Positions 1 through 10,610 of a stretch of 64,000 nt of DNA are shown here, piece after piece. The stretch's first letter is position 1. Each line of letters opens with the position of its first letter. The stretch covers positions 7,822,001-7,886,000 of the forward strand of contig CP114500.1 in the NCBI GenBank assembly GCA_027186245.1. Reading direction: 5' to 3'. Position numbers and translations under genes: made by a program. Origin of the DNA: Coriaria nepalensis. Taxonomy: Eukaryota; Streptophyta; Magnoliopsida; Cucurbitales; Coriariaceae. A model generated the notes under the pieces. It saw nothing but the letters and a program-made list of their open reading frames with translations, was not told the origin of the DNA and made no database searches.

Positions 1-446
1 TGTACAGCCTGTCACTTTGATTTGTTACGCACGTGTGAATAACGGGTCTAACCCAAATCCGAATACCCGTGACCTGTTGATCAGGGTCCGAATTGAAGCA
101 TCCGCCATCTCGATCCAGCTTCTACTGCGTGCTGGAGAATTCCGAAGCGTGGCGTTACTATAACGCCTATACGACTATATATATAAACCTTCTCCTTCGA
201 TTTATTTCTGGTAAAGTTCCCTCTTTTTCTACTGCTATTCTTTGAACTCGTCTTCTCTCTCAGTTTAGTTGCTTCCTTTTTTTGAGCTTCTGGTTCTAGC
301 GGAGGTGAATTTCTGTCGCTGTATCTGGTTCGTTCTCTCCATTCTCCTTCTGTTGTTGTTCTTCTACTCCAGCATTTCACTTAAGTTTCTGCTGATAGTG
401 TTAGTACTGTTGCTATGATTCTGTGACAGGAAGTTTCACAGTTTCA
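1..446 (+). promoter_or_regulatory. RAE1 promoter and 5' leader
   Basis: The stretch upstream of the RAE1 start has a G-box core (CACGTG) at about 30-35 and a TATA-like run around 174-186, followed by a pyrimidine-rich leader typical of plant 5' UTRs. No intact reading frame with plant gene character is present. The transcription start is inferred, not seen. Confidence 0.5.
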
Positions 447-3400
447 ATGTCCTTTGGAAATCCAAATCCGAATAAATCCTTCGAGGTATTTTGGATTTCT
501 CCTCACTTAATTCGGTATTTTTTTCGATTCTAGCGACTGGATATTGTTTCTGTGTGTAGTTAATAGGTGAAACTGTTAGTTTGGAATTAGGTTTGCTCAT
601 TGTTCTTGAGTGATTGTAATCATGCACATTCTACCTTTGCTGTTTACTGTTGGAATTACCGTTGTGTCACTTGTTGCGCTTTCGGAATTACCAGCTCACA
701 AGTGAGGGGAGTGTTAGAATTCCTTTCCACATCATTTAGGGATAAAATATTCAGTTGGTTTATAAGTCAAGAACTAACTGTTTAATTTCGTGTTCAATGT
801 TAATAGTGGTATGATTTATTTGCACATTTTGTTTGTGTTATGTGTCCAAATCGAATGGTTTCATGATTGGAATGCTAGGCACTTCTAAGTTAGTTTTGTT
901 ACTTTCTGAGTTGGAGATCTGTGTTTCTTTGTAATGATTGTTATTTTTTTTAATTTAAGAATGCCTTTTGTAATATTTATCTTTGATAATCGAGTGGGAT
1001 GCTAAATAAAGAGTGTTGTTGTGGGCAAATTTCATCACATTTGCTCTTATTTCTTCATAGGTTGCTCAGCCTCCTAGTGATTCTGTTTTAAGCATTAGTT
1101 TCAGCCCCAAGGCCAATCATCTCGTTGCAACATCATGGGACAATCAGGTTTCTTCAAGTTGTTTTTTCTTTGCACGCACGTGTCTTATCAGGCTTAATGA
1201 AAATCTTCACATTCTCTGTCAATTATGGTCTTGTGGATTCGATATACTAGACTAGCAGACCTTGTCAGCTGCTCCTTTTCCTAGAGGAAATGAACCAAAA
1301 TTGTTGCTGTTTTATGATTTTCTTATGTTATTCTGTAGGTAAGGTGTTGGGAGATAATGATAAATGGGGGTGTTGTTGTTGGGAGTGCACCCAAGGCATC
1401 AATTTCTCATGATCAACCGGTAATAATGTGTAGTTCATTTCGCTTATGTACACATCACAATCCTAATAGACAAATGACTATATATTCTTTCGCCCTTCAT
1501 TTTTCTCTTGGATAAGGTGTTGTGCTCTATATGGAAGGATGATGGGACTACTGTCTTTTCTGGAGGCTGTGATAAGCAAGTGAAAATGTGGCCTCTGTTG
1601 TCTGGTGGTCAACCTGTGACTGTTGCCATGCATGATGCACCTAATAAAGAGGTTGCTTGGATCCCCGAAATGAACCTCTTAGCTACAGGGAGCTGGGATA
1701 AGACATTGAGGTAAGCATTATTTATTCTTTCAGTCTTAAGAAATATCTTAATATCTGGTCTATGGCAGCGCTTTTTGAAATATTTTATAATTTACGGGGA
1801 TAGATTGAAACTCTGTAAAGGGTGTTTCATGATAATGTTCATAGTTTTTTTATTAGGTCAGAGGTTGTTGATGCCGGTCAACTTACCAAATGAATTTCTC
1901 TCAAAAACCAAATGAAAGATGGATGTGAAACTTGACACTCTCTCCTAAGAATCACCCTCTTTGAGCAACCCCCCCCCCCCCCCCCCCAAAAAAATTTCTC
2001 CTTTCCGGTAGTTTTAAGCGGGACCAGTAACTTACTTTTGAATTATTATTTTGCTTTGTTTGCACACAAACTGTATACAGTCATTCCAAATGTTAACCAT
2101 AATGATTTGTAACATTGTAAACCTTTTCACTGCGGTTGCTCTAGTTGCTGTTGAATTTGTATGTTCCAACCTACTCTTAGGTACTGGGATACTAGGCAGC
2201 CAAATCCGGTACATACTCAACAGCTTCCTGATCGGTGTTATTCACTTTCAGTGAGATATCCTCTGATGGTTGTTGGCACTGCAGATAGAAATCTGGTAGT
2301 CTTTCACTTACAGAACCCTCAGGTAATGTTGTTTTTCTGATAGGATTGGTATATTTTTTTCAAAACGTTCTTTTCATATCACAATTTCAGATGTCAGCCA
2401 GAAGACCTCAAATTGACATAATCTGAACTAGCAAATTTTTGGCAACCAATAATTTGAGATTCTTATAAAAATTCTAGTCTGGTGAAATATTTTGTCTGGT
2501 GCAACATTTTTAGTCTGGTGCCACACATAGTTCATAATAGCTACTTATATTATTTTAAAGTAGTGCATTTTTTTTTTTTTTCAAGTCTAATTATTCTTTA
2601 AGTTACAGACTGAATATAAGAGAATCATGTCACCCCTGAAGTTTCAGACAAGATGTGTAGCAGCATTTCCTGACCAGCAAGGTTTCTTGGTATCCCATTT
2701 ATTTTCTTTCTCTTTCTAAACATGATATCTTGTAGCTCTATTGTTTCTGGTTAAATTGGTTCCTTTCGGATTATATTTGGAATATAATCTTCCATTGCAT
2801 CATAAGCTATGATTTATAAATTTTTCTCCCATCAATCCCTATAGTATTTAAATGCTTGTTCCATTTTATGGTTAAGTTGTGGTTTCTGCTCTCTGTAGTT
2901 CTTTCTTAACAGATCCTTCTGAGCAAGTAGTTTTATATGAACGCTTATTATCATATTTGCTGTTCAACTGAATTTCGTTTCACTTTCATTTCCAGGTTGG
3001 TTCAATCGAGGGAAGGGTGGGTGTTCATCATTTGGATGAATCTCAACAAAGTAAAAACTTTACTTTTAAATGCCACAGGGATGGATCAGAGATCTATTCT
3101 GTCAACTCCTTGAACTTTCATCCAGTAAGATTAAATCATTTACAATATTAAAATCTCTTAGTTGGGTACAATTCGTGTCATAAGCCATAGAGTTTTGGAC
3201 TTAGATTCAGCAACTGGATGCTGTTCAGTTGTGTAGGTACTTTATCTTCATTGTTAATGTAACTATTTCTTGATTAGGGCAGTGTGTAAGTTTGTTCTTT
3301 CAAATCATGCTTTCTTGCTTTTGACCTATAAGATGGCTGTTGCATATGCGCTCACTAATCATTTCTTGTATCCTCATTGTTCTCATGCAGGTACATCATA

Positions 3401-4034
3401 CTTTTGCAACTGCAGGTTCGGATGGTACTTTCAATTTCTGGGACAAGGACAGCAAACAGAGACTCAAGGTACCCTTGGATATTTATATGCTCTCAAACAT
3501 TGTTGTTGACATACATGATTCATGTATATATGTGCATATCTACCTTGTACTGTTACGTTTTCTCCAAGTGTTTTGCGATCCCTAATTGCATATCTTGACG
3601 TGGGTTTTGCTTTCAGGCTATGGTAAGGTGCAATCAACCTATACCCTGCAGTACCTTCAACAATGGCGGCTCGATATATGCATACTCAGTATGTTACATT
3701 TCCGAAATGCCATTGGTGGTCTCCCCCCCATCTTTCTTGGTTTCTCACTATATTATAACCATACCCCCCCTTCATTTTCTTCATAAGGTGTGCTATGACT
3801 GGAGTAAGGGTGCAGAAAATCACAATCCAGCAACAGCAAAGACCTACATTTACCTTCATGTTCCACAGGTATTTAATCAACGCTGCTACATTTACCTTCA
3901 TGTTCCACAGGTATTTTTTCAGCTCATTGGAAATATCTTAGCTGCCTTTGCAACTATAAATATATACCTTTCTGCAAATACAGGAGTCTGAAGTTAAAGG
4001 CAAGCCACGAGTCGGAACAAGTGGCAGGAAGTGA
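447..4034 (+). CDS. RAE1: RAE1/Gle2-type WD40 mRNA export factor
   Basis: RAE1 (Gle2) is a WD40 beta-propeller of the nuclear pore that binds NUP98 and takes part in mRNA export; in plants it also serves as a substrate receptor for some CUL4 ligases. I read eleven coding exons: 447-485, 1061-1147, 1339-1419, 1517-1710, 2181-2322, 2609-2689, 2996-3124, 3391-3468, 3617-3688, 3788-3868 and 3984-4034. They sum to 1,035 nt (344 aa), about the usual family length. Visible hallmarks are the N-terminal NPNKSFE, the blade motifs ATSWDNQVRCWEI and ATGSWDKTLRYWD, and FATAGSDGTFNFWDKD near the C terminus. The start was chosen because it opens directly into the conserved NPNKS segment. Exon 10 ends in a duplicated donor region, described separately. 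All exons are open and the gene looks functional. Confidence 0.95.
3844..3916 (+). repeat. 42-nt tandem duplication carrying a second splice donor in RAE1
   Basis: The end of RAE1 exon 10 and its donor (3844-3874) are repeated at 3886-3916, with 31 identical bases in each copy. The two donor junctions lie after 3868 and after 3910, exactly 42 nt apart, so use of the distal donor would keep the reading frame and add 14 residues (VFNQRCYIYLHVPQ). The duplication is read directly; its use is not known. Confidence 0.9.
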
Positions 4035-4577
4035 CCCTTATCATCTCGGCTACAATATACCCAGCAATTGGTTCTTTTATTCTCGTGGGGTTTTACAGTT
4101 ATACCCTTTTTTGCCAGTTACTGCAGCAGTTAACAAGACGTTTCCTTCTCTGTCGTCTTGGTCAAAATGACTCGAATCCCATGTTAGACACGAAAGGCTA
4201 CCATCGGGTCAGTTGTGCACTGCAGACAAATATATATTGTCTTGTAGTTTAGAGGTCTATTTCATTTGTTTGATTTATACAAAGTTTCTTATTTGTACCA
4301 TAGTGACCTTAATACCATAGCTGTTTCAGTCCGATACAATCAACGAATCATTGGTCATGTGTCAGGAGTCTTCTAGATTCTCCAACCTCATCATGTCCAA
4401 ACTGACTCATTTAATCGAGGTCTCACATTAACTTCACATCTCATACAAGAAGTAAAATGGTTCCTGCTGGATAATTTACAGGAACCGATGAATAGACCAA
4501 AACTTTTAAATTGTAAAACCGCTGAAATCTAAACTTCATTTTCACTCATAAGCGCTAAATCAAACTCAGTTTTCGAA
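4035..4577. other. RAE1 3' UTR and intergenic DNA
   Basis: This stretch follows the RAE1 stop codon. It should contain the 3' UTR and polyadenylation site, but no canonical AATAAA stands out. I see no other gene here. Confidence 0.4.
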
Positions 4578-4680
4578 CATAAGACCTCCAGACTCCGTGC
4601 GTTTGAACAATTGAACCCCTTGGGATTAAGTTATGTTAAGAATTAAGGAGTTACGACACTGTAATTTAATCCCTTTTCCA
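4578..4680 (+). repeat. ~100-bp dispersed repeat, copy 1
   Basis: This segment begins ATAAGACCTC and includes TATGTTAAGAATTAAGGAGT. It is repeated in the same orientation, with scattered substitutions and small indels, at 9753-9850 on the other side of the copia element. It directly precedes the relic LRR exon. Confidence 0.75.
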
Positions 4681-5335
4681 ATTTCGTAATTATTATTATT
4701 ATCTTTAAAGTTTCTCTTTTTCAGATTTAGCCAAGTTAAGAAATTTAGAAACACTGATATTGTGGGATAATGGGCTTAATGGTACTTTACCATTGAGAGG
4801 TAAATCATCATCATCTATTTATATTAGATGGATATACTATAAATTACTATTTAATAAATCTGATATTTTATGAGCTTAGATTAAATATTATAAAATTCAA
4901 ACTAAATTGAGTCCAAACTGGGCAAAAATAAGAAATTATAAATATAAAATATAAAATTTAACGGTTTATATTCATTCAAAATAATAAATATTAAAAATAA
5001 AGATCAATCCCATTTTGTTTTTATGATTAGTTTTAAGATGGCAGCCGAATCTAGATATTAAATTAAGCGTACTATATATATTACAATATTTTTCTTTTTC
5101 ATGATACAGACTTTGTCAAACTAGAAAACTTACAATATTGATATTAAATGAATTTAACATTCTAGTAGTAGATTTTAGTTATATTTTAGGGCTTAAATTA
5201 GATATTATAAGACCCAAATCAATCTAAATTAGATAAAAATAAGTACTTTCAAGTGAAACCATAATATGATTACAAGAGATTATCTTATTGTTATTACATT
5301 ATTATTTTTTATGATACATACTTTGCGGCAAAGAA
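4681..5335 (+). pseudogene. Relic of an RLP gene (LRR exons and introns), 5' of the copia element
   Basis: An LRR exon at about 4723-4800 reads DLAKLRNLETLILWDNG and ends at a GGTAAATC donor, like exon 3 of the intact RLP genes. The DNA at about 5100-5330 matches an RLP intron, including the tract with GGCTTAAATTAGATATTATA and the polypyrimidine region before the next exon. At about 5325 the sequence reaches the expected acceptor and ACTTTGC, then breaks into copia sequence. There is no signal-peptide exon and no long terminal exon, so this is a fragment of a third RLP copy. The exon ends are my reading. Confidence 0.75.
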
Positions 5336-5399
5336 AATGATGAATATTCATCTAGTGAGGTAACTAAATCAGAAAAAAATTATCCGAAAGTTAAGAGTA

Positions 5400-6080
5400 T
5401 GGAATACTGAAAATAGCATGGTCATCTCATGGCAATCAACTCTATGTCTAATGACGTTGGAGAAAACTTTCTACTATATGAAACGGCAAAGGAGATCTAT
5501 GAGGCAGTTAAGGAGACTGACTCCAAGAATGAGAACACGTCGGAACAATTCGAGATAGAGAGCAACTTACATGACTTATAGTAATGAGACTTAACCGTAA
5601 CTCAATACTATAATGCCCTTACCCGTTACTAGCAACAACTTGACTTGTGCGAGATCTATCCATGAAGTGCATTGAAGATATTCAGTTGTATAAGCAAATT
5701 GCTGAAAGGAAAAAGTTGTACAAGTTTTTAATTGGATTGAACCATAATTTAGATGAATTAAGAGGGAGAATCCAAGGCTATAAACTTCCACCGAATGTAA
5801 AAGAGGTTTTTTCTGAAGTAAGGAAAGAGGAAAACATGAAAAATGTAATGATGAAATCTCACTCAATCACTCAGAACTTGGAAGTCTTGGCCTTTGTCGT
5901 TAGAGGCGCTCAGTATCAACCAAGTGAGAATCGACAAAGGAAGGAATGACTATGGTGTGAGCATTGCCAAAAGCCTGGACATGTTAAAGACACGTGCTGG
6001 AAAATCCATAGAAAACCAGCTAAATGGAAACCATCACGACCTCCTCACAACAAAGAAGGCCGTGGAAACAATATATGCAT
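5400..6080 (+). pseudogene. copia gag remnant with CCHC zinc knuckle
   Basis: Fragments in shifted frames match the copia gag (UBN2-type) domain: NSMSNDVGENFLLYETAKE at about 5432, then a block from about 5650 containing QIAERKKLYKFLIGLNHNLD. A zinc knuckle of pattern C-x2-C-x4-H-x4-C (CEHCQKPGHVKDTC) lies at about 5955-5996. A stop at about 5578 and a frameshift near 5430 break the frame. Confidence 0.85.
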
Positions 6081-6259
6081 AAAAGAACCTACTGCAACAT
6101 GTGAATCAAACTTGTTCAGTAGGGAATAACTTGATCTACTAAAGAAGCTGTTTAGTTAGCCACCTTCATCCTCACAACCCTCCTCCATTATTAGGACTAG
6201 GTCCATAGCCCAAAAAGGTAAATTTCTACTACCCTAAATACTACGAAAGAGAAGAACAG

Positions 6260-7670
6260 TTCATAGATTGTGGACTCCGGTGCATCAAACCAGATGATTG
6301 GTGATAAAAATCTCTTTAGTAATGTTACTTTTTCCCATGAAAATCTTACTGTCAGAATTGCAGATGAAGTCCACTTTCAAAGATGGCCGATTTAGGATCC
6401 ATCACAATATCAAAAGATCATACTCTAAACTTAGTCCTTTTAGTTCCAAATCTAGATTGCAACTTATTATCTGTCAGTAAACTCACTCGATATCATAATT
6501 GTGTTACTAAATTTATTCCATGCTCGTGTGAATTTCAGGACTTAGATTTGGGGAAGACGATTGGCAATGCTAAGATGTACTCGAGGCTCAATCTACTTAA
6601 GGTGTCTGATCCTCAAGTGGATGATTGCAAGTCGGATTGTTTAGTATCTAGAAGTCAAAGTAGTCCTATTAGTCGATGTCTTAAGGATAGTCTAGTAATT
6701 TTATGGAACTACCGGTTAGGCCACCCAAATTTTGTGTATCTCCAGAAATTATATCTATCATTTCTCTATAGTAAAAGTCCATTTGATTTTCAGTATGAAA
6801 TATGTCACCTCTCAAAACACACCCAAATACCTTCCCTAAAATCCAAACCTTTCTCCATGATTCACATTGATGTTTGAGGACCTTCTAGAGTAAAAACCAA
6901 CACGGGTGTTTGCTGGTTCATCACGCTAATAGATGATCACACAATAATGACATGAATGTTTCTCATGAAAGAAAAGTCAGATGTAGGCCAAATTTTCAAA
7001 AATTTCAACTCGATGGTTAAAACACAATTTCAAGCTAAGATACAAGTTTTTCAAGTTTGATAATGCTAAAGAGTACTTTACATCATCTCTTAGCACATAT
7101 CTACTGAAACAAAGAATTATCCACCAATGCTCATGTGTGGATACACCTCAACATAATGGGATTATATAAAGAAAAAATAGACATTTGTTAGATGTTGCAC
7201 GATCACTCATGTTATCATCCCATGTCTCAAAGCACCATTGGGGTGATGCCATTCTTACCGCAGCCTACCTCATCAATAGAATGCTCTCTCGGATCCTCAA
7301 ATTCCATACACCATGTCAGACCCTCCTAAAGTTCTATCCACACACACACCTCATAACCTCTATCATTTTCAAGGTATTTGGTTGCTCTGTCTTCATCCAT
7401 ATTCATAATCTGACTAGAAAAAAGCTTGATCATAGAGTAATCAAATGTATTTTCTTAGGATACTCATCAAATCAAAAAGGGTACAAGTGCCACTCTCCTA
7501 GCACACAAAAATATTACAACTCAATGGATGTCACATTTTTTGAACAACACCTTTTTTATCCCAAACCTGACATTCAGAGGGAAAACCACGTTATACAAGA
7601 ATATTTGCTTTGGGATATCACAACCCATAGAGCATGGACCCCACAAAACTACCTCACCATATCATCCTAG
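6260..7670 (+). pseudogene. copia protease and integrase remnant
   Basis: The protease active-site motif DSGAS lies at about 6273-6287. It is followed by the pre-integrase segment (LWNYRLGHPNF, then CHLSKH) at about 6700-6820. The integrase core, from about 6880, contains several stops. Its C-terminal part is open at 7185-7670, with DARSLM-like, HHWGDAILTAAYLINRM and VFGCSVFIH motifs. The integrase is broken. Confidence 0.85.
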
Positions 7671-8720
7671 TGACAGTTCCCACCAAACTACTTCATAATA
7701 TCCTCCTAGTGACAGTTTTGTACAAGATTATATCCCTAACCCCCATCCTACTCAAAACTCCCATCTTATTCAAAACTCTCCTCTACTTCTAGACACTATT
7801 CAACACAACAATGATCTCATCACTTACTCAAGAAGAAAAAGAAGTCAAGTGGAAACAGAACCCCTAGTACATCATGAGCAAATTCATAAGCCAGATTATG
7901 ACCCAAGGCCAAATGAAGACCTTCAAGGTAACAATAATTATGACTCCTCTCCTACCAAGTTAGAAAATGATGATATTAATTGGCCTATTGCATTAAGGAA
8001 AGGTGTTAGATCATATATAAATCACTCTATATGCAATTATGTGTCCTATTAAGGGCTATCACCTAATTTCAGGGCATTGGTGTCTAACATAGACGAAATT
8101 CAGATTCCAAACAATATACATGAAACACTCAAATCTCCAAAATGGAGAGCAGCTGTTTGTGATGAAATTCAGGCACTAGAGAGGAATGAAACATGGGAAG
8201 TTACTGAATTACCATTAGGAAAGCATCCAGTGGGTTGTAAGTGGATATTCACAGTAAAGTACAAAGATGATAGGAATATGGATAGATTCAAAGCTCGATT
8301 GGTTGCCAAAGACTTTACTCAGTCTTATGGAATTGATTATGAAGAAACGTTTGCTTCAGTAGCAAAACTAAACATTGTTTGGGTCTTACTTTCACTAGCT
8401 ATAAATCTAGATTGGTCTTTTTACCAACTGGATGTCAAGAATGCATTTTTTAATGAAGATTTAATGGAGGAAAGTATATATGGACATTCCTCTCAGATTT
8501 GAGAAATTAGATACAACCAATAAGGTATGCAAGCTCAAAAGGTTACTTTACAGACTCAAGCAATCGCCAGGAGTTTGGTTTGACAAATTTACAAAAGTGG
8601 TCAAAAGACATAGATATATTCAGTGTCAATCAAGTCACACACTATTTTTCAAATTTTCTCTTACAAGAAAGGTTGTCATTCTTATTGTGTATGTTGATGA
8701 TATTATTGTAACATGAGACT
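7671..8720 (+). pseudogene. copia reverse transcriptase remnant
   Basis: An RVT_2-type reverse transcriptase is readable in two frames. One piece (8077-8500) has KWIFTVKYKDD, FKARLVAKDFTQSYGIDYEE and FYQLDVKNAFFNEDL; the second (8480-8716) has LYRLKQSPGVWFDKF and the catalytic YVDD box at about 8688-8699. A frameshift near 8490 and a stop at 8717 interrupt it. Normal elements read ...FAPVAK where this one has FASVAK. Confidence 0.9.
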
Positions 8721-9577
8721 ATGAGGATGATTTGAATAGTGTTAAAGAATTCCTAATTAAAGAATTTGAGATCAAAGACTTGGAAAATCTCAAATACTTT
8801 ATAGGAATGGAAATGGCTCGGTCTAAGAAGGGAATTTCAGTCTCTCAAAGAAAGTACGTGTTGGACCTACTAAAGGAAACAAGAATGATGGGATGCAAGC
8901 CAACATATACTTCAATGGACTCAACCATAAAATTGGGACTCAAAGAGGACAACACACCAGTTGATAAGAGCATATACCAACGTCTGGTAGGGAAGCTATT
9001 CTATTTATTCCCCACTAGACCTGATATTGGTTTTGCAGTGAGTAAGGCAAGTCAATTTATGAATTGTCCAAATAAATAACATATGAAGGCGGTTTACAGA
9101 ATCTTGAGGTACTTAAAGATTACACTTAGAAAGGGTTGGTTCTTTGGAAAAACATCAAGTAGAGATATTGAAGTTTACAGTGATGCAGATTGGGCTGTAT
9201 TAATCAAAGACCGAAGACCTACTTCATGTTATTGCACCTATGTATGGGGGAAATTGGTTACATGGCGAAGCAAAAAGCAATGTGTAGTTTTACAAAGTAG
9301 TGCAGTGGGAATGTGGTTAAGAAGACTCTTAAAATAATTAAAATTTTTAGTGAATGAACTAATGAAAATGTTTTGTGATAATCAATCTGCCATCATTTTT
9401 GCAAAGAATCTAGTACATCACGATCAAGCTAAGCATGTAGATGAAGGGATAGTCAAACTACTATATATGCCTACATGTCTTCAGATTGTTGATATCCTAA
9501 CTAAGACCCTATCAAGAATTAAGTTTGAAGATCTAAAGTCCAAGCTTGACTTGATTAATATCTATAACCAAGCTTGA
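8721..9577 (+). pseudogene. copia RNase H remnant
   Basis: Open pieces at 8732-9079, 9083-9337 and 9350-9577 carry the connection domain (LKYFIGMEMARSKKGI, then RPDIGFAVSKASQFM) and RNase H landmarks: YSDADWA, CDNQSAI and ADILTK-like VDILTKTL near the end. They are separated by stops at about 9077 and 9335. Confidence 0.9.
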
Positions 9578-9586
9578 GAGGGAGCG

Positions 9587-9752
9587 TAAAATATATTTAA
9601 GATTCCAGCAAACAAATCAATTTGATTTGTTTGCTGATTAGTTACTAGTTAATTGTTGATTTAAAAGGATTCTAATTATTTATGTTTAGGCATCTATCTA
9701 AGATGTAAATTGAAGGTATGAAATATAATTCTTTTATCTCTAAAATTCACAA
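9587..9752 (+). repeat. Probable copia 3' LTR fragment
   Basis: After the RNase H stop a purine tract (GAGAGGGAGCG) precedes a sequence running to TTCACA at 9747-9752, where homology to the flanking repeat resumes. By position this is the 3' LTR. Its opening is CGTAAAA rather than TGT, and no partner LTR exists in the window, so the limits are inferred. Confidence 0.55.
9606..9636. repeat. Perfect 15-bp inverted repeat
   Basis: CAGCAAACAAATCAA is followed, after one T, by its exact reverse complement. It lies just inside the presumed 3' LTR and would form a tight hairpin. Confidence 0.85.
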
Positions 9753-9850
9753 TAAGACCTCAAGATTCCGTGCGATTGAACAATTGAACTAACCCTTGGG
9801 ATTATGTTATGTTAAGAATTAAGGAGTTACCAAACTGTAATTAATCCCTC
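9753..9850 (+). repeat. ~100-bp dispersed repeat, copy 2
   Basis: This is the same repeat as at 4578-4680: shared core TATGTTAAGAATTAAGGAGT, with minor indels. It directly follows the presumed end of the copia 3' LTR. Confidence 0.75.
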
Positions 9851-10035
9851 TTCGCCACATGTCTTAATTTGTAGTTTGAGTTCGGTGAAACATATATATA
9901 GCTGAGTATTGTATTATTTTGTCCAGTCTTCTTAGATCATTTAAATTGGTTCTCGTGGTATTTAATGTAAAATGTGCAGAGTATGATTAATGTGGTTTCT
10001 TGATTGTAGTCTTCCATATAACAAAGAACTCACTT
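9851..10035 (+). other. Relic RLP 3' flank
   Basis: The sequence around 9960-10020 (TGCAGAGTATGATTAATG, then GTTTCTTGATTGTAG and TCCATATA) matches the DNA downstream of the intact RLP gene 1 at about 17420-17468. It appears to be the 3' flank of the lost upstream RLP copy. The assignment rests on a short match. Confidence 0.6.
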
Positions 10036-10610
10036 CACTTGGATTGCTCAACAAGACAAAGACAGGAAAGGAGAAACATTCAAACTTATCTTGAGAAACT
10101 GCCCAGAAATGGGCAAACAAATAATTGAAAATACTTGCTAGTATTAGAATAAAGTCACACGGAAAACAATTAATGTGGCAATGATGTATCAAAGAAAAAC
10201 AGTGTACTTGACAGAAAGGAATATGGCCTACTAGACTAGACTTGTTCTCAACTAAGGAATAGTAAAAAACAATCATTTTCTGACTTGTTTGGAAATTTCA
10301 GTGCAGGACCACAACAAACAACTCCATCTAAGTAAACTCCATCTAACCCATGTAATAAGTTAACAAGACCAGTTTTAAGTCTTCTAATCCAACCAAAAGT
10401 AAATGCACAATTATTATTGACCAGTTTGAAGCATCATTTTTCCACAAGTAATAGAAATATATTTCTTTGTGAAAAAATATGAAATGTAAACCTTATTGAT
10501 CACGACCTTGTTTGCGATATATATATATATACAGGCTATTCAGTTTGTTTCTAAGAAAACGATCAATCTTACTATTTTTACCGTGCAATCAATCAATATT
10601 AATTTGTCGG
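10036..10610 (+). promoter_or_regulatory. RLP gene 1 promoter and 5' leader
   Basis: A segment from about 10240 is related to the reverse complement of the DNA upstream of RLP gene 2 (to about 45690), so the promoters share descent. A TA-rich run at 10518-10532 lies about 80 bases before the start codon and may act as a TATA element. No other gene is seen. Confidence 0.55.

Larger units (their letters stand above)
5336..9752 (+). mobile_element. Degenerate Ty1/copia retrotransposon, 5'-truncated
   Basis: A copia-type gene order is recognisable on the plus strand: gag with a zinc knuckle, aspartic protease, integrase, reverse transcriptase, RNase H, a purine tract and part of a 3' LTR. Many stops and frameshifts separate the pieces, so the element is not autonomous. 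The sequence starts inside gag; no 5' LTR or primer-binding site was found. Integrase preceding reverse transcriptase assigns it to copia rather than gypsy. It sits inside the RLP relic, whose LRR exon is cut at about 5330. Confidence 0.9.

Noticed and set aside
81..380. 99-codon minus-strand frame over the RAE1 leader
   Set aside because: Antisense to a pyrimidine-rich 5' UTR; low complexity with no recognisable domain.
5336..9752. Possible gypsy element or pararetrovirus
   Set aside because: Integrase precedes reverse transcriptase and the RT motifs are copia-type; no movement or capsid-type viral protein is present.
10512..10610. Longer N terminus of RLP gene 1 from an upstream ATG
   Set aside because: The extra residues come from TA-rich leader DNA; MKKVEV at 10611 starts directly into the signal peptide and is shared with RLP gene 2.
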